13,835 bases of DNA from an uncultured Comamonadaceae bacterium (lineage in GTDB: Bacteria > Pseudomonadota > Gammaproteobacteria > Burkholderiales > Burkholderiaceae_C), in NCBI GenBank assembly GCA_937871735.1, contig CALMOI010000357.1:1-13835 (forward strand), written 5' to 3'. Positions 6,841 to 13,835 of this stretch are shown here, in pieces. Position numbers and translations under genes: made by a program. The notes under the pieces are model-generated. The model was not told the origin of the DNA. It ran no database searches and saw only the letters and a list, made by a program, of their open reading frames with translations. Numbering within the stretch: position 1 is the stretch's first letter; each line of letters opens with the position of its first letter.

Positions 6841-7098
6841 ATGACCCACGTTGCCAAGCTTTTCACCAACGGGCGCAGCCAAGCGGTACGGCTGCCTGCC
6901 CAGTACCGGTTTGAGGCCCAAGAGGTCTACATCCGGCGCGATCCGCAGACGGGCGACGTGATCTTGTCGCGCAAGCCCGCCACTTGGGATGCGTTTTTGG
7001 CGGCGCTGCCTGCGGCACCAGCCACCGACTTTCTCAGCCCCGCCGAGCGCGATCAGAGCAGCGAGCCACACGACCCGTTCGAGGGCTGGGTTGAATGA
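6841..7098 (+). CDS. vapB: VapB-type antitoxin (AbrB/MazE/SpoVT fold)
   Basis: An 85-aa antitoxin of a type II toxin-antitoxin operon. The N-terminal swapped-hairpin DNA-binding domain (about 1-50) has the hallmark FTNGRSQAVRLPAQYRF followed by VYIRRDPQTGDVILSRKP, as in VagC/VapB proteins. The C-terminal part (about 50-85) is acidic with aromatic residues (WDAFL, FLSPAERDQ, DPFEGWVE) and is expected to wrap around and block VapC. AAGGTG lies four bases before the ATG, a somewhat short spacing. It overlaps vapC by ATGA (7095-7098). Expression is probably autorepressed through the palindrome at 6801-6822. Confidence 0.92.
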   Translation: MTHVAKLFTNGRSQAVRLPAQYRFEAQEVYIRRDPQTGDVILSRKPATWDAFLAALPAAPATDFLSPAERDQSSEPHDPFEGWVE

Positions 7099-7502
7099 CG
7101 CGCTACATGCTGGACACCAACACCGTCAGCCACTTGGTCAAAGGCCACCCCGGCGTGGTGCAGCGGGTGGTGAGTCTGCCGATGGCCGATCTGTGCATTT
7201 CTGCGGTCACCGAGGGCGAGCTGCTGTTTGGCCTTGCCAAGCGCCCCGAGGCCACGCGGCTGCACAAGGTGGTGCATGAGTTCTTGCTGCGCGTGGATTC
7301 CCTGCCCTGGGACAGCACCGTGGCTGCCCATTACGGCCCGCTGCGTGCCGCGCTGACACAGCAAGGCCGCGTGCTGGCCCCGTTGGACTGCATGATCGCC
7401 TGCCACGCCCACAGCGTAGGGGCTGTGCTGGTCAGCAGCGACCGGGCGTTTGTCCAAGTCGCGGCGCTGCAAGTGCAGGACTGGGCCGCCGCCAGTCACT
7501 GA
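7095..7502 (+). CDS. vapC: VapC-type PIN-domain ribonuclease toxin
   Basis: A 135-aa PIN-domain endoribonuclease; VapC toxins typically cut tRNA or rRNA to stop translation. The Mg2+-binding acidic residues are all visible: Asp7 in YMLDTNTVS, Glu40/Glu42 in VTEGELLFGLAKR, Asp98 in APLDCMIACHA and Asp116 in LVSSDRAF. The length fits the family (about 130-140), and the gene appears intact with no frameshift. The start codon overlaps the vapB stop by ATGA, so translation is coupled to the antitoxin, and no separate ribosome site is needed. The gene ends 16 bp before the stop of the convergent acidic-protein gene; no terminator hairpin was found in that gap. The RNA target cannot be read from sequence. 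Confidence 0.94.
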   Translation: MTRYMLDTNTVSHLVKGHPGVVQRVVSLPMADLCISAVTEGELLFGLAKRPEATRLHKVVHEFLLRVDSLPWDSTVAAHYGPLRAALTQQGRVLAPLDCMIACHAHSVGAVLVSSDRAFVQVAALQVQDWAAASH

Positions 7503-7518
7503 CTGCGCCGCCGCGCTC

Positions 7519-7998
7519 TCAATAATCTATCGCCAAATACCACTGCGCCTTCACCGCCTGGGCTTGCGTCAGCACGGCGATGTAGCCCTCCACGTCGGAG
7601 AGCACATCTTGCGCATCGGGCACAGCGTTGGGGTGGGCGCGCAGGTGGTGGGCCAAGGCGTTGAAGTACGCCAACCCGGCTTCGGCGGTGAACCAGCGCA
7701 CTTCGTTGTTTTCTAGAGCGGCCAGGGCTTCGGGGTCAGCCTCTTCGTCGCTGCCGTCTTCATCGGCCTCCTCGGATTCATCTGCTTCCTCGTCGTCTTC
7801 GTCATCCAGATCGAGGAGCGAGGCCAGCTCCTCGTCGCTGATGCTGACCCAGTGGTCGATGGGCTCCAGCCCCAATTGGGCAACCAGCTCGGTCAGCGGT
7901 TCGAGTTGGCGAGCGAAAGATTTGCCATCGACAAAGGTGTCGATGTCTGCGCGCTCTTCTTCGTTCAGATCCAAGGCGATGTAGTAAGCCACACCCAT
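7519..7998 (-). CDS. Hypothetical acidic protein with Asp/Glu tract
   Basis: A 159-aa protein, no signal peptide, predicted cytoplasmic. Family not recognised. It has two apparently folded segments: an N-terminal half (1-62, MGVAYYIALDLNEEERADIDTF onward) and a C-terminal half (about 88-159) rich in Trp, Tyr, His and Ala, ending QWYLAIDY. They are joined by an extremely acidic linker (63-90) composed almost wholly of Asp and Glu with a few Ala, Ser and Gly. The ATG at 7998 is chosen because AGGAG lies eight bases upstream; a few extra codons upstream are possible. A TTGCGG-17 bp-TAACCT pair upstream on the minus strand is a weak promoter candidate. It diverges from the A2M gene (127 bp between starts) and converges on vapC. 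Function unknown. Confidence 0.8.
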   Translation of the reverse strand: MGVAYYIALDLNEEERADIDTFVDGKSFARQLEPLTELVAQLGLEPIDHWVSISDEELASLLDLDDEDDEEADESEEADEDGSDEEADPEALAALENNEVRWFTAEAGLAYFNALAHHLRAHPNAVPDAQDVLSDVEGYIAVLTQAQAVKAQWYLAIDY

Positions 7999-8125
7999 GT
8001 TGATAACTCCTAGCAAGGTTAAAACTGATGTTGGTGCGCCGCAAATTTCGTGATCACGGGGCGCGGTCAGACGGTATTTTCCACAGGCTTTTGCTACGCT
8101 TCACGTCATAACGACGGAGTGCAAA
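7999..8125. promoter_or_regulatory. Divergent promoter region, acidic protein / A2M gene
   Basis: 127 bp between two divergent start codons. It contains a 10-bp perfect palindrome CGTGATCACG (8049-8058), a run TGCTACGCT (about 8089-8097) that could be an extended -10 for the A2M gene, and ribosome sites for both genes (AGGAG on the minus strand; CGGAG about seven bases before 8126 on the plus strand). No convincing -35 for the A2M side. Assignment as a promoter region is by position. Confidence 0.4.
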
Positions 8126-11100
8126 ATGCAAACTCGCAACAGGGTGGTGAAGGCTGTTTTCAGGGGGGTGTTGAGCGCAGTGGTGGGCCTGACCGGGCTG
8201 GCGGCCTTGCCCGCGCAGGCGGTGCAGCTCATCAGCCTTGCGCCGCAGGGCGAGGTGGCCCAGGTGCGGCAACTGGTGGCCAAGTTCGACAGCAGCGCGG
8301 TCAATTTTGGCGACCCCAAAGCGCCTGCGCCGCTCAGTGTGTCGTGCAGCGATGCGCAAGCCGCCCAGGGCTCGGGCCGCTGGATCAGCGACCGCGAGTG
8401 GGCTTTTGAATTCAACAACGACCTCCCCCAAGGGCTGCGCTGCACGGTGCAGCGGCGCGCCGACTTCAAAACGCCCCAGGGCGAAGCACTGAGCGCAGTA
8501 GCCAGCTACCGGTTTGACACCATTAACACCAGCGGCCCACTGCTGGAAAACATAGCCCCCAGCCCTGGTGAACCCATCGAAGAAGAGCAACACTTCGTGT
8601 TGAGTTTGAGTACGGCGGCCACACTGAGCAGTGTGCAGGCCAAGCTGTGGTGTGCCGTTGACGGCCTAGGTGAGCGCGTGCCCGTGCGCTTGCTCGATGG
8701 AGCTGCACGCAAAGATTTATTGAATGCACACGGACTGGCCGGGGTCGCCACACAAGAGCCCCTGCGCTATGTGACGCTGGCCTGCGCCAGACGCTTGACG
8801 GCGGCCAGCAAAATGCAGTTGGTCTATGGGGCGGGCGTGATGTCGCCCAAGGGCTTTGCCAGTGCAAAAGAACAGCGTCTCGCCTACCAAGTGCGCGAGC
8901 CGTTCAAGATTGACTTCAGTTGCGAGCGCGAAAACGCCCAAGCCGCCTGCGTGCCGATCCAAGCCCTGCGGCTGAACTTCAATGCCCCAGTGCCCTCCAA
9001 GCTGGCGCAGGGCATCCGGCTGCAAGCCACGGGCGGCGCGAACTTCAAGCCGGTGCTGAACAACGACACCGAAGGCAAAGCCGCCGCCGACACCCTGGTC
9101 GATGGCCTGACCTTTGCCGCGCCGCTGCCCGACCAAACCCAGTTCACCATCACGCTGCCTTCGGGCTTTGCCGATGCCAGCGGGCGGGCTGCGTCCAACG
9201 CCAGCAACTTCCCGCTCAAGGTGGCAACGGCGGCCATGTCGCCGCTGGCCAAGTTCTCGGCGGCCCCGTTTGGCATCGTCGAACGCTTTGCCGAGCCCGA
9301 CGCCAAGGCCGACAGCCCCGCGCTGCTGCCGGTCACGCTGCGCAATGTCGAAGCCCAGCTCAAGGTCAACGGGCTCAACACCAGCGGCGGCAAAGTGGCC
9401 GACCTGCGGCCCGAGAGCGATGCCGACATCATCGGCTGGCTGCGCAAGGTGCGGCGTTACGACGAGGGCAGGATCAGCCGCAGTGATGCGGCCCGAGACA
9501 GCAAAACCCCGCTGCCCAAAGCACTGGAAAACGACCACGGCTACGTGGAAAACCGCATGGTGTCGCTGCTGGGCGGCTTGCCCGGCATCAAGGCTCTGGA
9601 CTTGCCGCGCCCGGCCAACAACGACCCGCGCCCGTTCGAGGTGGTCGGCATTCCGCTGGCCCCCGGTTTCCATGTGGTCGAAATCGCCTCGCCCCTGCTG
9701 GGCCGCGCCTTGCTGGACGAGCGCCACGGGGCCAACCGCGTCATGTACGTGCGCACGGCAGCCTTGGTCACCAATTTAGGTGTGCATTTCAAACTGGGCC
9801 GCGAAAACGCCCTGGCATGGGTCACCACCTTGGACAAAGGCCAGCCCGTGGCGGGGGCCGTGGTGCAAGTCTCGGACTGCACCGGCAAGCCGCTGCTCAA
9901 GGCCACCACCAACGCGCAAGGCATTGCCGAACTCAGCGGCCTCGCGCCCAATGCCCCCACCTGCAACAACGACTACGACGGCAACGACAACGGCTACTTC
10001 GTCAGCGCCCGCGCCACCCAGGTGCCCGCGCCCGGCGGGGCCAAGGTGGCGGACATGGCTTTCACCTGGAGCAGTTGGCAGCGCGGCATCGAGTCGTGGC
10101 GCTTCAACGCGCCCACCAGCCTAGAACCGCAGCCCGACCAGCGCGCCCACACCATCCTCGACCGGCCCCTGCTGCGCGTGGGCGAAACCGTGTCGATGAA
10201 GCATGTGCTGCGTACCGAAACCTCGCGTGGCTTTGGCCTGCCCGGCCAGCCCTGGCCGGGCGAGCTGGTCATCACCCACCAAGGCAGCGGCCAGCAATAC
10301 ACCCAGCCCCTGAACTGGCGCAAGACCGGCACGGGCGGCCTGAGCGCGCAAAGCAGTTGGTCGATTCCGCCCGCCGCCAAGCTGGGCGTGTACCAAATCG
10401 AGCTGCGCCGGGGAGCGAGCCTGAGCAGCTTCTACACCGGCCAGTTCCGGGTCGAAGAATTTCGCCTGCCGGTGCTGGAAGGGCGCATCGCTCCCAGCGA
10501 CAAACAGCCGCTGGTCAACCCCAAAACCGTGCCCACCAGCGTGCAGAGCAACTACGTGTCCGGCGGCCCGGCCATGAACCTGCCGGTGCGCGTGTCGGCG
10601 ATGGTGCGCGGCAAGTGGCTCAACTACCCGGACTACGAAGAATTCAGCTTTCAGCCGCCACGCGGCGCGCGTCAAACCAGCTCGGGCAGCGAAGAAGAAG
10701 CCAACCTCGGCAGCGAAACCCGTGTCATCGCCGACAAAGAGCCGCTGACGCTGGGCAAAACCGGCAGCGGCCAGATCACGCTGGACAAAATCCCGCGCGT
10801 CAGCCAGCCGCACGAACTGCTGCTCGAAGCCACCTACGCCGACCCCAATGGCGAAATCCAAACCCTGCGCAGCAGCCAAACCCTGTGGCCTGCGGGCGTG
10901 GTGGCGGGCATCAAGACCGAAGGCTGGGTCTCGGCCTCGCAAAAAATCCGCTTTCAGGCGCTGGCGCTCAACTTGGACGGCAAGGCGCAAGCCGGTGTGC
11001 CGCTGGAAGTCAAAGCCGTGGCCCGCATCACCACCACCAGCCGCAAGCGCATGGTGGGGGGCTTCTACACCTACGACAACCAAACCGAAACCAAAGACCT

Positions 11101-13835
11101 GGGCACCGTGTGCAGCGGCAGCAGCGACGCGCGCGGCCTGCTGCTGTGCGAAACCCAGCTCGGCCAAGCAGGCGAGGTGGAGCTGACCGTCAGCGCCAAA
11201 GACAAAGACGGCCACATCGCCCAAGCCGCCAGCTCGGTCTGGGTCACGCGCCAGGGCGAGCTGTGGTTTGGCGGCGAAGACCATGACCGCATGGACGTGC
11301 TGCCCGAAAAGAAAAGCTACCAACCCGGCGACATCGCCAAGTTCCAGGTGCGGATGCCCTTCCGCTTTGCCACCGCGCTGGTCGCCGTGGAGCGCGAAGG
11401 CATCGTCCACACCGAGGTGGTGCAGCTCAATGGGCAAGACCCCACCATCAGCCTGAAGATTCAAGACAGCTGGGGGCCGAACATCTACGTCAGCGTGCTG
11501 GCCCTGCGTGGCCGCCTGCGCGAGGTGCCTTGGTACAGCCTGTTCACCTGGGGCTACAAAGCGCCGCGCGAGTGGTGGACAGCCTTTTGGTACGAGGGCC
11601 GTGAATACGTCGCCCCGACCACGCTGGTCGATTTGAGCAAGCCCGCCTTCCGCCTGGGCATGGCCGAAATCCGCGTCGGCACCAAAGCGCATCAACTGGA
11701 CGTGAGCGTTAAAACCGACAAGCCCAGCTACCCGGTGCGCGGCACCGCCAAAGTCACCATCAGCGTCAAGCTGCCCAACGGCCAACCCGCTGCCGGGGCC
11801 GAAGTGGCGCTGGCCGCTGTCGATCAAGCCCTGCTGGAGCTGATGCCCAACACCACCTGGAACCTGCTGGACGCCATGCTGCAACGCCGATCTTGGGGCG
11901 TGCAGACCTCCACCGCGCAGATGGAAATCATTGGCCGCCGCCACTATGGCCGCAAAGCCGTGCCCGCAGGCGGTGGCGGCGGCCACGGCAGCACGCGCGA
12001 GCTGCTGGAAACCCTGCTGCTGTGGAACCCCGCCCTGGTGCTGGACGCCAACGGCCAAGCCAGCGTCAACGTGCCCATCAACGACGCACTCACCACCTTC
12101 CGCATCGTCGCCGTGGCCGACATGGGCACCGGCCTGTTCGGCACCGGCGAGGCGCGCATCAACACCACGCAAGACCTGCAACTCATCAGCGGCCTGCCGC
12201 CGTTGGTGCGCGAAGGCGACCAGTTCCGCGCCCAATTCACCCTGCGCAACACCACCAAGCAGGCCATGAAAGTCGCCGTCACCCCACGCGCCACGCTGCT
12301 GGAACTGGCCGCGCAAAGCGTGGACATCCCCGCAGGCGAAGCGCGCGAAGTGGCCTGGAACGTCACCGCCCCTGCGTCGCTGGCCTTTACCCGCGCCGAA
12401 GCCATCTTGTGGGAAGTCGAAGCCAAAGACAGCGCCAGCGGCGCACGCGACGCGCTCAAAGTCAGCCAGCGCATCGTGCCCGCCGTGCCGCTGACGGTGC
12501 AGCAAGCCACGCTGGTGCAGCTCGACGGCCCGTTCACCCTGCCCGTGTCCGCGCCCGCCGACGCGCTGCCGGGCCGGGGCGGCCTGAAACTGGCCCTGCA
12601 ACCCAAGCTGGCCGAAGGCCTGCCCAGCGTGCGCGACTGGTTTGCGCGCTACCCCTTTGCCTGTTTGGAACAAAAAACCAGCAAGGCCGTGGGCCTGCGC
12701 GACGGCAAGCTCTGGCAAACCGTGGCCGCGCAAATCCCCAGCTACCTCGACAGCGACGGGCTGGCCAACTACTTCCCGCCCAGTGCGGGCAACAGCAACC
12801 ACGGCAGCGACACCCTGACCGCCTACGTGCTGGCCGCCACCCACGAAGCCGCCGCCATCGACCCGCTGTTCGCCCTGAGCGACGAGGTGCGCGCCCCGAT
12901 GGAACGCGGCCTGATCGCGTTTGTCGAAGGCCGCATCCAGCGCGACTTCTGGTCGCCGCGCAAAGACCTGGACGTGCGCAAATTGGCCGCCCTCGAAGCC
13001 CTGTCGCGCTACGGCAAAGTGCAGGGCCGCATGTTGGGCAGCATCACCATCGCGCCCAACCAGTGGCCGACCCACGCCGTCATCGACTGGCTCAACATCC
13101 TGCACCGTGTGCCCGACGCGCCGCAGCGCGAACAGCGCCTGACCGAAGCCACGCAAATCCTGAAGTCGCGCCTGAGCTGGCAAGGCACCAAGCTGATCTT
13201 CAGCACCGAAAAAGACGACTACTGGTGGTGGCTGATGGTGAGTGGCGACGTCAACACCGCCCGCCTGATGCTGGCCGTGATGGACGACCCGGCCTGGAAG
13301 GACGACATGGGCCGCTTGGCCAACGGCTTCATCAGCCGCCAGCAGCGCGGCGCGTGGCACACCACCACCGCCAACCTGTGGGGCGGGCTGGCGCTAGAAA
13401 AATTCAGCGCCAAGTTTGAGGCCGTGCCCGTGGCTGGCGTCACCCGCGCCAGTCTGGGCAGCAGCAGCGGCGCGGTGGACTGGGCCAAGGTCGAGCGCGT
13501 CAAAACCAGCGACACCAGCGGCGCAGCGCACCAAACCACCTGGTTCGGCGCACCCGTCAACCCCGGCAACCTGCGCAACAACACCCTGCTGCTGCCCTGG
13601 GGCAAAGCCGTGGCAGGCCAGGGCGAGCCGCTGACCGTGACCCACCAAGGCGCAGGCAAACCGTGGCTCACGCTGCAATCCGTGGCCGCCATCGAGCTGA
13701 AAGCCCCCTTCAACGCGGGCTATCAGATCAAGAAAACCATCACCCCGGTGGAACAAGCCCGCCCCGGCCAGTACACACGCGGCGACGTGCTGCGCATCAC
13801 GCTGGAGGTCAACGCCAGCGCCGACATGACCTGGG
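8126..13835 (+). CDS. Alpha-2-macroglobulin family protein with thioester, C-terminus beyond window
   Basis: 1903 codons, open at the right edge. Bacterial alpha-2-macroglobulins sit in the periplasm or on its membranes, trap proteases and attach to them through a thioester, protecting the envelope. Residues 1-32 are a signal peptide with cleavage at AQA|VQ. There is no lipobox cysteine, unlike the E. coli lipoprotein YfhM. Macroglobulin (MG) domains follow, with DRPLLRVGETV (679-689) and VEEFRLP (776-782) as recognisable MG2/MG3 motifs. A glycine-rich stretch (GGGGGHG, near 1283-1289) occupies the bait-region position just before the A2M domain (ELLETLLLWNPALVLD, from about 1292). The thioester-forming CLEQ is at 1513-1516 in YPFACLEQKTSKA, inside an alpha-helical thioester domain. 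A final MG10-like domain has begun. The ribosome site CGGAG supports ATG 8126. Already longer than E. coli YfhM (about 1650 aa). Often paired with pbpC, which would lie beyond the window. Confidence 0.93.
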   Translation, partial: MQTRNRVVKAVFRGVLSAVVGLTGLAALPAQAVQLISLAPQGEVAQVRQLVAKFDSSAVNFGDPKAPAPLSVSCSDAQAAQGSGRWISDREWAFEFNNDLPQGLRCTVQRRADFKTPQGEALSAVASYRFDTINTSGPLLENIAPSPGEPIEEEQHFVLSLSTAATLSSVQAKLWCAVDGLGERVPVRLLDGAARKDLLNAHGLAGVATQEPLRYVTLACARRLTAASKMQLVYGAGVMSPKGFASAKEQRLAYQVREPFKIDFSCERENAQAACVPIQALRLNFNAPVPSKLAQGIRLQATGGANFKPVLNNDTEGKAAADTLVDGLTFAAPLPDQTQFTITLPSGFADASGRAASNASNFPLKVATAAMSPLAKFSAAPFGIVERFAEPDAKADSPALLPVTLRNVEAQLKVNGLNTSGGKVADLRPESDADIIGWLRKVRRYDEGRISRSDAARDSKTPLPKALENDHGYVENRMVSLLGGLPGIKALDLPRPANNDPRPFEVVGIPLAPGFHVVEIASPLLGRALLDERHGANRVMYVRTAALVTNLGVHFKLGRENALAWVTTLDKGQPVAGAVVQVSDCTGKPLLKATTNAQGIAELSGLAPNAPTCNNDYDGNDNGYFVSARATQVPAPGGAKVADMAFTWSSWQRGIESWRFNAPTSLEPQPDQRAHTILDRPLLRVGETVSMKHVLRTETSRGFGLPGQPWPGELVITHQGSGQQYTQPLNWRKTGTGGLSAQSSWSIPPAAKLGVYQIELRRGASLSSFYTGQFRVEEFRLPVLEGRIAPSDKQPLVNPKTVPTSVQSNYVSGGPAMNLPVRVSAMVRGKWLNYPDYEEFSFQPPRGARQTSSGSEEEANLGSETRVIADKEPLTLGKTGSGQITLDKIPRVSQPHELLLEATYADPNGEIQTLRSSQTLWPAGVVAGIKTEGWVSASQKIRFQALALNLDGKAQAGVPLEVKAVARITTTSRKRMVGGFYTYDNQTETKDLGTVCSGSSDARGLLLCETQLGQAGEVELTVSAKDKDGHIAQAASSVWVTRQGELWFGGEDHDRMDVLPEKKSYQPGDIAKFQVRMPFRFATALVAVEREGIVHTEVVQLNGQDPTISLKIQDSWGPNIYVSVLALRGRLREVPWYSLFTWGYKAPREWWTAFWYEGREYVAPTTLVDLSKPAFRLGMAEIRVGTKAHQLDVSVKTDKPSYPVRGTAKVTISVKLPNGQPAAGAEVALAAVDQALLELMPNTTWNLLDAMLQRRSWGVQTSTAQMEIIGRRHYGRKAVPAGGGGGHGSTRELLETLLLWNPALVLDANGQASVNVPINDALTTFRIVAVADMGTGLFGTGEARINTTQDLQLISGLPPLVREGDQFRAQFTLRNTTKQAMKVAVTPRATLLELAAQSVDIPAGEAREVAWNVTAPASLAFTRAEAILWEVEAKDSASGARDALKVSQRIVPAVPLTVQQATLVQLDGPFTLPVSAPADALPGRGGLKLALQPKLAEGLPSVRDWFARYPFACLEQKTSKAVGLRDGKLWQTVAAQIPSYLDSDGLANYFPPSAGNSNHGSDTLTAYVLAATHEAAAIDPLFALSDEVRAPMERGLIAFVEGRIQRDFWSPRKDLDVRKLAALEALSRYGKVQGRMLGSITIAPNQWPTHAVIDWLNILHRVPDAPQREQRLTEATQILKSRLSWQGTKLIFSTEKDDYWWWLMVSGDVNTARLMLAVMDDPAWKDDMGRLANGFISRQQRGAWHTTTANLWGGLALEKFSAKFEAVPVAGVTRASLGSSSGAVDWAKVERVKTSDTSGAAHQTTWFGAPVNPGNLRNNTLLLPWGKAVAGQGEPLTVTHQGAGKPWLTLQSVAAIELKAPFNAGYQIKKTITPVEQARPGQYTRGDVLRITLEVNASADMTW

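Noticed and set aside
8049..8058. Perfect 10-bp palindrome CGTGATCACG in the divergent region.
   Set aside because: A palindrome this short is expected by chance about once in nine regions of this size; it matches no regulator site I can name with confidence.
9817..11286. A long plus-strand frame overlapping the A2M gene in another phase.
   Set aside because: Arg/Gln/Pro/Ala-rich translation without motifs; the A2M frame is continuous through the whole stretch.
10121..13360. A 1079-codon open frame on the minus strand inside the A2M gene.
   Set aside because: Composition is His/Gly/Ala/Gln-rich without recognisable motifs, and it lies antisense to a clear A2M protein. Long antisense frames are expected from strong GC codon bias.

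Overview
The window is about 13.8 kb of GC-rich, gene-dense chromosome. Protein families and gene order suggest a betaproteobacterium of the order Burkholderiales, most likely Comamonadaceae. That placement is inferred from recognised protein types (CysM, the CDP-6-deoxy-glucoseen-reductase-like flavoprotein, ArgH beside an AlgZ/AlgR pair, a very large thioester alpha-2-macroglobulin) and was not tested by any search. No prophage, IS element, CRISPR array or rRNA was seen.

Layout. (1) Positions 1-348, minus strand: the N-terminal part of cysteine synthase B (cysM), cut by the window edge. (2) 387-471: tRNA-Leu(CAA) with encoded CCA, followed by an intrinsic terminator. (3) 706-1245: an exported glycine-zipper protein. 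It abuts, stop codon to stop codon with no spacer, a minus-strand YeeZ-like NAD(P)-binding SDR protein that probably starts at a TTG (2175). (4) 2254-3318: a [2Fe-2S]/FAD/NAD reductase. (5) 3328-3657, minus: a small exported lysine-rich protein of unknown function. (6) 3737-5256, minus: a two-component pair of the AlgZ/AlgR (LytS/LytTR) type with an ATGA start/stop overlap, divergent from argH (5298-6749). The argH-algZ-algR arrangement matches the one known in Pseudomonas, but the sensor's N-terminal membrane domain is much reduced. (7) 6801-7502: a vapBC toxin-antitoxin operon preceded by a perfect 9+9 bp inverted repeat that overlaps its likely -10 box. (8) 7519-7998, minus: an unrecognised acidic protein with a long Asp/Glu tract. 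(9) 8126 to the window end: an exported alpha-2-macroglobulin-family protein with an intact CLEQ thioester motif, open at the right edge.

How the genes relate. Most of the window is housekeeping or envelope related: cysteine and arginine biosynthesis, a leucine tRNA, a sensor/regulator pair and periplasmic proteins. The only selfish or accessory-like module is vapBC, sitting between argH and the acidic-protein/A2M pair. I found no convincing wholly new system. The items most worth following are the minimal AlgZ sensor, the acidic protein divergent from the A2M gene, the lysine-rich exported protein downstream of algR, and the vapBC operator.
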